A stretch of 64,000 nt of DNA, from contig CANBFE010000009.1 in assembly GCA_947367855.1 (NCBI GenBank), positions 1 through 64,000 of the forward strand. The letters run 5' to 3'. This document shows, in pieces, positions 8,878 through 16,663 of the stretch. The DNA comes from an uncultured Lachnospiraceae bacterium. GTDB taxonomy: Bacteria > Bacillota > Clostridia > Lachnospirales > Lachnospiraceae. The translations under genes and the position numbers were made by a program. Each line of letters begins with the position of its first letter. The stretch's first letter is position 1. The notes under the pieces are model-generated. The model saw only the letters and a program-made list of their open reading frames with translations, made no database searches and had not been told where the DNA came from.

Positions 8878-9053
8878 TTTTCTTTTAACTCTTTATAGAC
8901 CTTATCAATCCCCATTCTGATTACATCTGCCTTAGTTAGTCTAGTCTGATTACAGCAATATTCCAATTTCTCAATATCATTATCAGACATTCTTATTCTT
9001 GTTTCATGCGTCTTAGGGTCTTTTGATGGCGGTCTACCATTTCTTGGTGACAT
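8871..9053 (-). CDS. Ribbon-helix-helix (Arc/CopG-like) repressor
   Basis: 60 residues: a basic N-terminus with GRPPSKDPK, a short strand (ETRIRMSDND) and two helices (IEKLEYCCNQTRLTKADVIRMG), the usual RHH pattern. Start chosen at ATG 9053 after GAAAGGAGG. Copies of TGTCACCA lie at its start codon and twice upstream, overlapping its promoter, which suggests autoregulation. It sits just upstream of the antirepressor operon and may control it. Confidence 0.8.
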   Translation of the reverse strand: MSPRNGRPPSKDPKTHETRIRMSDNDIEKLEYCCNQTRLTKADVIRMGIDKVYKELKEKE

Positions 9054-9103
9054 TTTAACCTCCTTTCTATTTGGTGACACAATTAGTTTATCATATGGTG
9101 ACA
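9045..9103 (-). promoter_or_regulatory. Three TGTCACCA repeats, putative RHH operator
   Basis: On the plus strand TGGTGACA occurs at 9045-9052, 9072-9079 and 9096-9103. The second and third flank the -10 element; the first covers the start codon of the RHH gene. Confidence 0.6.
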
Positions 9104-9114
9104 CATTTAGTCAA
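9085..9114 (-). promoter_or_regulatory. Promoter of the RHH gene
   Basis: TTGACT at 9109-9114, an 18-base spacer containing one TGTCACCA repeat, and TAAACT at 9085-9090. Confidence 0.6.
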
Positions 9115-9120
9115 TACCCG

Positions 9121-9187
9121 AAATAAAAAAGGTTATAGGAGCACCCCACCCGGAAACTTCAGGGTGAGTGTAATGAACGATAACCTT
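9121..9187 (-). terminator. Rho-independent terminator
   Basis: The stem AAGGTTAT/ATAACCTT closes a long loop with an internal CACCC/GGGTG hairpin and is followed by TTTTTTATTT. It insulates the RHH unit from transcription coming from the 9273 gene. Confidence 0.75.
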
Positions 9188-9225
9188 CTCCTCCAAAAAG
9201 GGGGATCTGATTAGATCCTGTATGC

Positions 9226-9259
9226 TAAAAAGAGACAGCAGAATTTTCCACTGTCCCTT
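9226..9259 (-). terminator. Terminator of the membrane coiled-coil gene
   Basis: Stem AAGGGACAG / CTGTCTCTT with TTTTT, directly after the 9273 stop. A further small hairpin (GGATCT/AGATCC plus CCCTTTTT) follows at ~9196-9216. Confidence 0.75.
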
Positions 9260-9272
9260 TACTGTTCTGATT

Positions 9273-10847
9273 TCAAATTTCTTTCTTGTTCTCAGGTTCT
9301 AATATTGATGGTAATATTTCAAATTGCCACTTATCAACCAAGCATTCAAAAGCTTCTAATACATTCGGATTGAAATCTTTTTTATAATAATCTATCACAG
9401 AGAACCAGTTCCCGAGTCTATTTATTTTCCCTTTAGCTGTTTTCAACTCCAAAGAACTTCTATATTCATCCATAAATGACCGATTTAAAAAGTTTATCAA
9501 TACTTCATCTTTTTGGGAGTAAAAGTACTCTTTTTCCTTCTCTGGATTAAATTTTGGATAGTTGTATTTTTCAATTATTTCTAATGCCTTTTCGATTTCT
9601 TCCAATGACTCAAAAAAGTTCTTTGCTTTTATGACTTTTTCTAAATCTTTTGATAATTTCCATACATTATAAATGTATTGGTGCGACTCATAAAATATCG
9701 GCTCAATGGTATAGTCACTTCTCATGTAATCACTTCTAAATCCAATTATTGTATCTGTGTTAATAGATTCAGAAAATAATACATATTTATATTGGATTTG
9801 TGCAGAATCATTTTTTTCGGAACTTTCTTCATTTTTATCATTCTTTTGCTCCTTCTGTTCTTTTCTTTCCTCACGTTGCACATATGCATTGCACTCTCTT
9901 GCGTATTTCTCTATTTCATATTGACTCATATATGTGTATTTGGGCTTTAGTTCTCTTTTAACTGGTTTTGTTTCATCTTTGACATGCTCTTTATTTATAG
10001 TTGATTTATAAGTTTCTTTTTCCTTTTCTTCTATTTTCTTTTCCAAAAGTTCTATCTGCTTATCTCTCTCACGTCTTAAATCCCTCAAATTTGCAGACGG
10101 AGGATATGAAAAGTCAAATTTATGTTCATATTTAGTTAATTCCATCAATATCTTCTCTATTTCATCTATGGAATTATAAAATTCCTCTCTGTCAGTCGTT
10201 TTGTTTGCAATATCCGCTAATCTATTTGCTCTGTTAAGTTCGGAAAGTGCTTCTGATACAGACATTTCTTTATGATTATTTGACCTAGCAGTACTATTCT
10301 CTTTATCCCTTGTGCTTTCCATCTTGAAATCTTCTATTGGATTAACATTGACTGAATCCGGACACAGATCATCCACGATTTCATCCACTTTATTTTCGTC
10401 CACAATATAATATTGCTTTTTAAAACTTTCGATTACTTCATCTACTGTAATCTCTGTTTTATCTTTTCTTTGAATATCTACTATTTCCTCTTCATTTATA
10501 ATTTCTTCCAACGCTTTTTCTGTTTCAGCTATTGGAATTTCTATGATTGAGATTTCTTCTGCATTAACTTCTCCTTTCTGTCCTTGGTTACCCATCTTAA
10601 GTTTATCCAGAAACTTTTGCACTAAAGTCATTTCTATGTTATCTTTTTCAGCATACTTTTTCTTTATAGTCTCCAATATTGCCATTACGCAAAGTAGTAC
10701 AAGAATAGCAAGAACACCATATAAAACAACAGTTAAAATTTGTTTAATGTGCGAAACAACTAAAGAAAATACCTTTATTACCAAAGATATGACAATCAAA
10801 GAGACTAAACAACTACCACACCCTCCATTTTTCTTTTGTCCACCCAT
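9273..10847 (-). CDS. Membrane-anchored coiled-coil protein, unknown function
   Basis: 524 residues. The N-terminal ~20 residues are Gly/Lys/Cys-rich (GGQKKNGGCGSC). Two transmembrane helices follow at ~13-55, then ~450 mostly helical, highly charged residues with coiled-coil segments (~190-330) and a folded-looking C-terminus with aromatic clusters. It is AT-rich compared with neighbours, a sign of recent acquisition. It forms a two-gene unit with the TM2 protein upstream, bounded by its own promoter and terminators inside the late region. I recognise no enzyme motif. A membrane role in superinfection exclusion is a guess from context. Confidence 0.7.
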   Translation of the reverse strand: MGGQKKNGGCGSCLVSLIVISLVIKVFSLVVSHIKQILTVVLYGVLAILVLLCVMAILETIKKKYAEKDNIEMTLVQKFLDKLKMGNQGQKGEVNAEEISIIEIPIAETEKALEEIINEEEIVDIQRKDKTEITVDEVIESFKKQYYIVDENKVDEIVDDLCPDSVNVNPIEDFKMESTRDKENSTARSNNHKEMSVSEALSELNRANRLADIANKTTDREEFYNSIDEIEKILMELTKYEHKFDFSYPPSANLRDLRRERDKQIELLEKKIEEKEKETYKSTINKEHVKDETKPVKRELKPKYTYMSQYEIEKYARECNAYVQREERKEQKEQKNDKNEESSEKNDSAQIQYKYVLFSESINTDTIIGFRSDYMRSDYTIEPIFYESHQYIYNVWKLSKDLEKVIKAKNFFESLEEIEKALEIIEKYNYPKFNPEKEKEYFYSQKDEVLINFLNRSFMDEYRSSLELKTAKGKINRLGNWFSVIDYYKKDFNPNVLEAFECLVDKWQFEILPSILEPENKKEI

Positions 10848-10909
10848 ACGCTTTCCCCTCCATCGTACATTTGCAGAAAGACGGCAGATTTCTCCGCCGC
10901 CCTTTTCTC

Positions 10910-11272
10910 TCAATATATCACTGGAAACCCATTTGCATCACGAAAAGTCCCAGTCACTGCTAGTTTAAAAATATCTATCAATGCTCCAATAAGGAAAAAG
11001 CCTATAGTAAACGTGTAAATCAGTCCCTTTTTGAATTTTCCGACATAAAACTGACATGCCCCGCTCAAAAGCACCGGAATCAATGTTATTCCTATAATAG
11101 CATCATTTTCTGTCAATCCCCCTATTATTCCTATAACTACCGCAATAAACGGCATACAGGATAATATCAAGCAAGTTTTTTTCTTCTTGGGACTTGCCAT
11201 TGTGTTTAGCCCTTTCATTCCCTCTTTTATGCCAGCACCTAATTCTTTTCCATAGTCATTTGTTTTTCCCAT
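10910..11272 (-). CDS. TM2-domain membrane protein
   Basis: 120 residues. A basic Gly/Lys N-terminus precedes a two-helix region (CLILSCMPFIAVVIGIIGG) and a second pair of hydrophobic spans around YVGKFKKGLIYT and LIGALIDIF, matching the TM2 fold. Start ATG 11272 after TAGGAGGATTAGGGGA. First gene of the unit with 9273-10847 and driven by the 11349 promoter. TM2 proteins are membrane proteins of unclear biochemical role. Confidence 0.75.
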   Translation of the reverse strand: MGKTNDYGKELGAGIKEGMKGLNTMASPKKKKTCLILSCMPFIAVVIGIIGGLTENDAIIGITLIPVLLSGACQFYVGKFKKGLIYTFTIGFFLIGALIDIFKLAVTGTFRDANGFPVIY

Positions 11273-11348
11273 TCCCCTAATCCTCCTAAAAGTATTGTGA
11301 TACCCCACATTGTACCACAATATTGTAGAAAAGGGAATATAAACGGGG

Positions 11349-11376
11349 ATTATATTTTAAAGCGGTATTTTCACAA
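11349..11376 (-). promoter_or_regulatory. Promoter of the TM2/coiled-coil unit
   Basis: TTGTGA at 11371-11376, a 16-base spacer, TATAAT at 11349-11354. The TTTTAATTTGTG upstream looks like a variant of the TTTAATTTGGTACAA motif, but here with a standard spacer. Confidence 0.6.
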
Positions 11377-11406
11377 ATTAAAAGAGCAGTATTTCTACTG
11401 CCCTTT
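11377..11406 (-). terminator. Terminator before the TM2 unit
   Basis: Stem GGGCAGTA / TACTGCTC with loop GAAA followed by TTTTAATTT, merging into the 11349 promoter. Confidence 0.75.
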
Positions 11407-11411
11407 CTCAA

Positions 11412-11441
11412 AGAAAAAAAGGCACAGCCATAAGCCATGCC
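11412..11441 (-). terminator. Terminator after the toxin-like gene
   Basis: GGCATGGC / GGCTGTGCC imperfect stem followed by TTTTTTTC. It forms a tandem pair with the hairpin at 11377-11406. Confidence 0.65.
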
Positions 11442-11505
11442 ATTTAGCAAGCGCACGAATTTGCATCGTGTCCTCCGATTTCTCGGTGCTCTCCTTAGTA
11501 AGCTA

Positions 11506-11895
11506 CTACTTGCCATGCTTATTGTACCATTCTTTTTTTATTCGGTCAATAAGTTTCTCTTCATCTTCTGTCAGTATTCGGTCTCCATTTTCGTTGTGAT
11601 TATACCCCAAATGGACATGTGGTTGTTTCAATACGCCATCCACCGGATGAGGATGTTGCAGGTCGATTTGCTTATGTCTTTTATTTTCACTATCATAGAA
11701 ACTTACATATTTCAATTCTTGCGTATTTTTATCAACTGTTACATAAATTCTATCTTTAGACCTGGTTTCCATTGGTGCAGCGTTTGCCCCGTCAGTCACC
11801 TCAACATACTTTATTTGTCCAGACTGATGAACTGTTCGATATTCGGTTCCATATTCCTTTTTACTCAATCCGCTTGCCGCCCCTCTGCCTCCCAT
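11506..11895 (-). CDS. Small phage protein resembling a polymorphic-toxin C-terminal domain
   Basis: 129 residues starting MGGRGAASGLSKK, a start common at the head of toxin-like domains in phage minor head (MuF-type) proteins. The centre has HPHP and PHVHLGYNH motifs, a histidine cluster suggestive of a metal or nuclease site, and a C-terminal DEEKLIDRIKKEWY helix. Here the domain stands alone between the DUF4417 gene and the TM2 unit. Toxin or nuclease activity is inference; no cognate immunity gene is obvious beyond the unknown neighbours. Confidence 0.55.
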   Translation of the reverse strand: MGGRGAASGLSKKEYGTEYRTVHQSGQIKYVEVTDGANAAPMETRSKDRIYVTVDKNTQELKYVSFYDSENKRHKQIDLQHPHPVDGVLKQPHVHLGYNHNENGDRILTEDEEKLIDRIKKEWYNKHGK

Positions 11896-11898
11896 TAC

Positions 11899-12519
11899 TC
11901 ACACTTCTTTCTCAAACCGTTTATGAAACGGCTGTATCTGCACTATATTCCCTTCACACTCCTCCGGAACCCTCCCATAAAAGAGAATGGTTTCTGGATG
12001 TAACCTGGACAGCATTTCATTGTATCCTGCCAGAAACAATGCTTTCTTCTCCCTGCTGTTGGCAGCACTTACACTTGATACCGCCACAGCTCCGCCCTCC
12101 GGCTCCCCGTCAAAGCACCATTCAAAATTATCCGTCGTACTCCAGGAGATAGTTGGGATCACATCCACCCCGTTTTCCTGCAGATATGTTCCTACCCAGT
12201 GTTTGCGGTAGTGGTTGTATATCTGGATGGCTTTCGGGAAATCGGTGTATGTAGAGAAGTCCGGGGACATGACGTGGGTAAACTGCCTGAACATCTCAAG
12301 GTACTTGTCCGGGGACTGCCAGACGACGTTAAATTGGTAATCATCCAGAAAAAAATGTACACCTTTACCGAACCGATCCTTTTCGCTACGGGCATAGTTG
12401 AACCCTATCCAGTCACATTCTTTGTACTGTGTCGGCTGTATCTGCGGTATGCCGTATTCTCCCGCACCGTCAAATATGCGCTTTTGGAGGTTTTCATAGT
12501 TTTTTGCCTGCCGATACAC
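11899..12519 (-). CDS. DUF4417-family protein
   Basis: 206 residues. The C-terminal half has the DUF4417 pattern: VGTYLQENGVDVIPTISW, FDGEPEGG, VAVSS, FLAGYNEMLSRLHPETILFYG. DUF4417 proteins occur widely in Firmicutes phages and are uncharacterised. I chose GTG 12519 after GGGGAAGGATC; the frame overlaps the end of the upstream 50-aa gene. Confidence 0.75.
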   Translation of the reverse strand: MYRQAKNYENLQKRIFDGAGEYGIPQIQPTQYKECDWIGFNYARSEKDRFGKGVHFFLDDYQFNVVWQSPDKYLEMFRQFTHVMSPDFSTYTDFPKAIQIYNHYRKHWVGTYLQENGVDVIPTISWSTTDNFEWCFDGEPEGGAVAVSSVSAANSREKKALFLAGYNEMLSRLHPETILFYGRVPEECEGNIVQIQPFHKRFEKEV

Positions 12520-12646
12520 GATCCTTCCCCACAATCTTCTTCCTAACTTCCAGAATCACGATCCCGTCCTTATTCTGTTTGACCTCCGCAGTATTGCCGC
12601 GTTCTGCAATCTCCCGGGTGATCCTGCCGATCTCTTTGTCTGTCAT
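12494..12646 (-). CDS. Small phage protein (50 aa) after Gp15
   Basis: Starts MTDKEIGRITREIAERG with its ATG overlapping the Gp15 TGA (ATGA). Charged helix then beta-like segment (DGIVILEVRKK). It overlaps the DUF4417 start in another frame. No domain known. Confidence 0.6.
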   Translation of the reverse strand: MTDKEIGRITREIAERGNTAEVKQNKDGIVILEVRKKIVGKDRVSAGKKL

Positions 12647-13236
12647 CCCAATACCTCACTCAACAAATCCTGATATACATCCTCCTGCGCCTGCTCTTCC
12701 CTGGTCTTCGGCTTCTGCAGCTTCACGAGCTCCTTATTATGAAACAGGAACTCTTTCTCGTGCTTTTCCAGCTTCTTGCCTTTATTCAGCTTATTCCGGA
12801 TCCCTACAATAAAGGAGAATGTCCCTTCTCCCACTTCGTTGAAATATCCCAGGAACGTCCACCAATGCAAATATTCCAGTTCTCTTGTCTCCCGTCCGGC
12901 AACCTTATTGACCGCAGAGAAAATCATCTGTTCATCTTGCGCCCAGTTATATGTAGGCTGTTCAAGTACCTGTTTTTCCGGCTGGCCAGCAGAGATGAAC
13001 CATGATATTTGTTTCATGGCCTCGCCCAAGTCAAAGCCGTTTTGCGCCGCCTGCAGCACATCATCATCGCAGGTGAAGTCTTCAAACAATAAATATATGG
13101 CCACGATCCATTTTTCTTCCGGCTGCAGCTCCGGATCCTGGAAAGCCTCGAATACCTGGAGGATATTGCGGTAGTCGGTTCTGACTGGGTACTCTTCTCC
13201 GCCTACCGTCAATGTCTCCGGCAATACGCCTATCAT
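12643..13236 (-). CDS. Bacteriophage Gp15 family protein
   Basis: 197 residues with the Gp15 (PF06854) pattern: an N-terminal VRTDYRNILQVFEAFQDPELQPEEK, a central PTYNWAQDEQMIFSAVN, and LHWWTFLGYFNEVGEGTFSFIVGIRNKLNKGK. Gp15 sits before the tape measure in A118-like siphophages and is thought to act with the tail chaperone. Its ATG overlaps the chaperone TGA. Between it and the tape measure this phage carries a ~6-kb accessory insert. Confidence 0.88.
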   Translation of the reverse strand: MIGVLPETLTVGGEEYPVRTDYRNILQVFEAFQDPELQPEEKWIVAIYLLFEDFTCDDDVLQAAQNGFDLGEAMKQISWFISAGQPEKQVLEQPTYNWAQDEQMIFSAVNKVAGRETRELEYLHWWTFLGYFNEVGEGTFSFIVGIRNKLNKGKKLEKHEKEFLFHNKELVKLQKPKTREEQAQEDVYQDLLSEVLG

Positions 13237-13739
13237 TTTGTGCCTTTCCTCTTATGGTCCTGCGGCTGATACTTTGCCATGCGGGCCTTACTTGCCGCCT
13301 GCTGCCGTTCGATCTTCCGGTCAAACAGCTTTTCGATAACCGGGGTAATCTGCTCAAAGAAATCAATGATATAGTCGGCATCCGGAAGAAAGTCCTGGAT
13401 TTCTTCATAGATACTGCGGAAATATTTCTTCACAGTGTCCGGCCCAAAGATCCCGTCAATAATCCCGGCTGCTTCTTTTGAGAAGTCAACATTTACCCCC
13501 GACATTTCCAGGGTCTTATCCATGATGGATGAAAAGTCGTCCTTTCCCTGGTATTTCCTCTCAATCTCCTCCAGTCTGGCCGGAATGCTGTCTGCCAGGT
13601 CTGCGATCATCTTGTATCCGGCGGCGAACCCGTCAAAAAATGCAGGGCTGTCTGCAGACACGGTTATGTAATCTCCGGAATCATTCAGCTCAATTTTTGT
13701 GAGGTTTACACTTTTTAATCCGATCTTTTCTTTTTCCAT
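13233..13739 (-). CDS. Tail assembly chaperone-like protein
   Basis: 168 residues, acidic and helical with a basic C-terminus (QQAASKARMAKY then Lys/Arg), located between the major tail protein and Gp15, where the tail assembly chaperone lies. Start ATG 13739 after GAAAGGATGTTAAGT. Role from position and composition. Confidence 0.75.
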   Translation of the reverse strand: MEKEKIGLKSVNLTKIELNDSGDYITVSADSPAFFDGFAAGYKMIADLADSIPARLEEIERKYQGKDDFSSIMDKTLEMSGVNVDFSKEAAGIIDGIFGPDTVKKYFRSIYEEIQDFLPDADYIIDFFEQITPVIEKLFDRKIERQQAASKARMAKYQPQDHKRKGTK

Positions 13740-13813
13740 ACTTAACATCCTTTCCAAATCCGGGAACGATGGAAAGGTACGCTCCCGGATATATTAAGAT
13801 TTATCTTAATACC

Positions 13814-14368
13814 TTAATCACTCAAGCTCTTGCTGCCTGATTTTGTATCGCTCAATGCTGTTGGCTGCGATCCGCCACCAGTCCCAGGGGTAAATGTGGG
13901 CACTCTTTCTGTTACAGATACAGTTCCCTCCACCCTGCCGCCGTTTGGATTGATATTGAACGGAAGCCCGAATCCCGTCAGCTCCCCGCCTGTACTCTGC
14001 GGCACGACAACCACATTTTCCATCCATCCCTTTCCGGTCAGGGTCCTGGTGTCGGAATTCCTGACCTCCTCGTCAAGCACCGCCTCCAACAGGTAGGCCG
14101 CCGTCGATTCCTCGTCAAATTTCCGGTTCATGGCCATATCCTGTATCTTTTCGTAAATGCTGTCCTCCGTCCTGGCATAGTATGTATCCACGGAAAGCTC
14201 CGGCGCAAATCCATTGTGGTTTACGATGGTTTCACCCAGTACGTTTTTTTCCGTGCTTACATCCGGGTTCAGCTCATACGCCAAGGAATCCGTGTCCTTT
14301 CCGATCAATGTCCAGTCTTTCTGGTCAAATGACAGCCATATGGCATATGCTGCTCTTGGTAGTTTCAT
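13814..14368 (-). CDS. Major tail (tube) protein
   Basis: 184 residues; beta-rich N-terminal part (WLSFDQKDWTLIGKDTDSLAYELNPDV) and a Gly/Thr/Ser-rich C-terminal tail. It lies between minor capsid 3 and the chaperone, the standard tube-protein position. Confidence 0.82.
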   Translation of the reverse strand: MKLPRAAYAIWLSFDQKDWTLIGKDTDSLAYELNPDVSTEKNVLGETIVNHNGFAPELSVDTYYARTEDSIYEKIQDMAMNRKFDEESTAAYLLEAVLDEEVRNSDTRTLTGKGWMENVVVVPQSTGGELTGFGLPFNINPNGGRVEGTVSVTERVPTFTPGTGGGSQPTALSDTKSGSKSLSD

Positions 14369-14384
14369 TGTCTGCTTCTCCTCT

Positions 14385-14834
14385 CTACTCTACTTCATAT
14401 TCCATTACTACATTGGCAGCAAACACGGTGGCTTTATCCCCCTCAACCTCTTCCACATCCGGGAAGCTGCCGCCTGCGGTAATCTTCGTTATTGTCCTGT
14501 TTCCGGTCAGCCGGGGCAAATTCTGAATATCTTCAAGCCACCCGGTAATGTTGTCCACTACTGCTTGTGCGTTTATCATCTGCCCGTTGCCCTGCGGAAA
14601 ACTCTGGTAGGCAACCTGGATAGTCAGCTCTGCCGTGAATCCCCCAAGCACATTCCGGCTCTTGATGTTTCCGCCTGCGGTTATGATATACACGCACTTG
14701 CCAACATCTTTAGAGTTATATTTGATGTTTGCTCCTGCCGGTATATACGGACACTCCGCAATCAGTTCCAGCAACATTTCTCCGACTTTATCGTATTCCG
14801 TTTTTGACAGGCGTTCTTTGATTTCTTCGTGCAT
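14385..14834 (-). CDS. Minor capsid protein 3 / tail terminator-like
   Basis: 149 residues starting MHEEIKERLSKTEYDKVGEMLLELI after AAGGAGTAAGCCT. It matches the Minor_capsid_3 type (PF12691): helix, ELTIQVAYQSF strand, DIQNLPRL, then a C-terminal beta segment. It sits just upstream of the tube protein, where the tail terminator is found. Confidence 0.72.
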   Translation of the reverse strand: MHEEIKERLSKTEYDKVGEMLLELIAECPYIPAGANIKYNSKDVGKCVYIITAGGNIKSRNVLGGFTAELTIQVAYQSFPQGNGQMINAQAVVDNITGWLEDIQNLPRLTGNRTITKITAGGSFPDVEEVEGDKATVFAANVVMEYEVE

Positions 14835-14838
14835 AGGC

Positions 14839-15306
14839 TTACTCCTTAACCGTAACCATGCTTTTAATCTGTTCAGCCGTATTCCTGACCGCCCGATTGA
14901 GAATGTCATTATCAATCTCTAAATCTCTAATTTCGCCGCTTCTTGCCAGTCCTGCGCAAGTGCAATCCGCAATCATTTCAAGCACGTCAATCAAATTTAC
15001 GTCATCTGGACAGTTGGAAAGTAAGTGGTGACGTTCCGCCTTTACATGAAGCTGATACCATTCTCCATTTACAAAATCCGCTCCATTCTCCTGTGTGTCC
15101 ACAAAATCATGATAGAACATTCTTTCCTGCGATTTCTTTGTGCAATCGTGATTCTCTCCGGCATTGTCAACCATCTTTGACAGTTCATACATGACCGCTC
15201 TCACATCATCAATGTGCATGTCGTTGGCTTCTTGAAACTGCTCAAAGGTAATTCCTTTTGGCGCCGTCCTTGTGTCCCCATTTGGGTTCTTTTTTATCTC
15301 AATCAT
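14839..15306 (-). CDS. DUF5662-like phage protein
   Basis: 155 residues with conserved-looking histidines (HDCTKKS, ERHHLLSNCPDDVNLIDVLEMIADC), reminiscent of the DUF5662 family (possible HD-like metal site). It is not a structural gene by appearance and interrupts the connector module, so probably a moron. Enzyme activity unproven. Confidence 0.6.
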   Translation of the reverse strand: MIEIKKNPNGDTRTAPKGITFEQFQEANDMHIDDVRAVMYELSKMVDNAGENHDCTKKSQERMFYHDFVDTQENGADFVNGEWYQLHVKAERHHLLSNCPDDVNLIDVLEMIADCTCAGLARSGEIRDLEIDNDILNRAVRNTAEQIKSMVTVKE

Positions 15307-15385
15307 CGTTTTATCTTCCTCCTATTTCAAATCTTGGTATTAAGGTATAAACGTCCACCGTATCAACGCTGAACGCATAGCCATG

Positions 15386-15859
15386 TTACAATCCGCCCAC
15401 TTGGAAATGCGGAATCAAGTCAAGCTGTGCAAAGCTGTTTAAGGAATACACATAGCCATAATTTTTTTTCATGTACTCAAAGAAATTACCGTTGTAAAGT
15501 TCACTTGTACTGCTTTCTATCAATCCAGTAGGGGGTTCAATGTCAAGGTTAAGTCCTTCTCGCTTTACGATAACAAAGAAATCACCGCCAGTATTCAAAG
15601 TGAAGTATTCAAGCATTTCTTCCGTAGTCAGCTTTTCCCACTTTTTAGGGTCTTTGAATGGCTTTGGAAGCGTGCTGTTATTTTTGATTTTCAGTAGACA
15701 AGTACTTACATTCTCTTTTCCTGCCCTGGTCTGGTTTTCTTCCTGCGTGAACTCAATCCGCACATTGTCAAACCGTGTGCCGAAATATGTTTCTGTTTCC
15801 ATCAGTCCGTTTATGTACCGGTTATAGACAACCACGCTGTCAACATAGCCTATTCCCAT
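15386..15859 (-). CDS. Head-tail connector / DUF6751-like protein
   Basis: 157 residues: VYNRYINGLMETETYFGTRF and the later DPKKWEKLTTEEMLEY and GGDFFVIVKRE resemble DUF6751 (minor capsid 1-like) proteins, which carry a VxVYNRY start and a late Trp/Asp motif. ATG 15859 chosen; a GTG nine bases upstream overlapping the previous stop is also possible. Confidence 0.62.
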   Translation of the reverse strand: MGIGYVDSVVVYNRYINGLMETETYFGTRFDNVRIEFTQEENQTRAGKENVSTCLLKIKNNSTLPKPFKDPKKWEKLTTEEMLEYFTLNTGGDFFVIVKREGLNLDIEPPTGLIESSTSELYNGNFFEYMKKNYGYVYSLNSFAQLDLIPHFQVGGL

Positions 15860-15864
15860 AGCGG

Positions 15865-16095
15865 TCACTCTTTCTGCTTTTGTAACGCTTGTAAAGCCTG
15901 CATAAAACGAACCGTGGTATCAACCATTTTCTTTCTGTTTTCGGGGCTGAAAGTTTCCTCAACAGCTTCATTGAACGCCTTTTTAAGTTCAGGATTTGCG
16001 TCAAGGGATTTCTTCAAATTTGTCCTTGCACAGTCAGTACATATATCTGTACTGGATATTCGTGGAAGTTCTTTTCCGCACTGTCTACAATTCAT
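15865..16095 (-). CDS. Zinc-ribbon protein (76 aa)
   Basis: CRQCGKELP ... CTDCARTN gives a Cys4 zinc ribbon in the first 25 residues, followed by a helix. It overlaps both neighbours slightly. Function unknown. Confidence 0.7.
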   Translation of the reverse strand: MNCRQCGKELPRISSTDICTDCARTNLKKSLDANPELKKAFNEAVEETFSPENRKKMVDTTVRFMQALQALQKQKE

Positions 16096-16660
16096 TTTCT
16101 TTGCCCTCGCTTTCCTCCGGCTCCGTCGGCTTATCCACTGGCTTATCCTCCGGCGGTCTGCTTATCGGGGCATTGCGGCGTGGGTAGGGGATTCCAGCAT
16201 ACAGAAGATTTACGCCGTTGGAATCCGGCACAAGTGAAAGATATTCCCTTACAGCGTCACGATATAGCCGCTCCTGCGCCGCCTTGTCTGACAAAACAGC
16301 GTCAATCAGTGTACTGCCGCTCTCTGCCTTTGCGGTGTATGATATGGATTCACTGCCGGAGGAAACGGAAGACACCACTTTCCCCCGGAGTGCGCCGGAT
16401 TCGTCCGTGATGTACCCCTGTCCCTCTGATACCCGTTTGTTTGCCGCTTCAATCTGCCCGGCAATCTCAATCAGCTTGCAGACGCACCGCCGGACAGCTT
16501 CTACATCATCCTCATTGGTGGGAAAAGCGAATTTCAGCTTATTCAGCGTGAGAGCGTCCACCCGGCGGCAAGCCTCCCACGACAGCCGATTAAAGTCGGT
16601 TTCCGGCATGGAATCCTCGCCGTATATGCTTTTGTAGTAGTCGTAGGTTACATATCCCAT
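16085..16660 (-). CDS. Head-tail connector (adaptor) protein
   Basis: 191 residues. N-terminal all-helical portion (VTYDYYKSIYGEDSMPETDFNRLSWEACRRVDALT) is typical of gp6/HK97-like head-tail adaptors and precedes a low-complexity Pro/Glu tail. Located after the capsid gene as expected. Confidence 0.75.
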   Translation of the reverse strand: MGYVTYDYYKSIYGEDSMPETDFNRLSWEACRRVDALTLNKLKFAFPTNEDDVEAVRRCVCKLIEIAGQIEAANKRVSEGQGYITDESGALRGKVVSSVSSGSESISYTAKAESGSTLIDAVLSDKAAQERLYRDAVREYLSLVPDSNGVNLLYAGIPYPRRNAPISRPPEDKPVDKPTEPEESEGKENEL

Positions 16661-16663
16661 AGG

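Noticed and set aside
11437..11480. A 23-codon leader-like peptide (ATG after GGAGGACACG) after the toxin-like gene
   Set aside because: It overlaps the terminator hairpins and has unremarkable composition; cannot be separated from chance.
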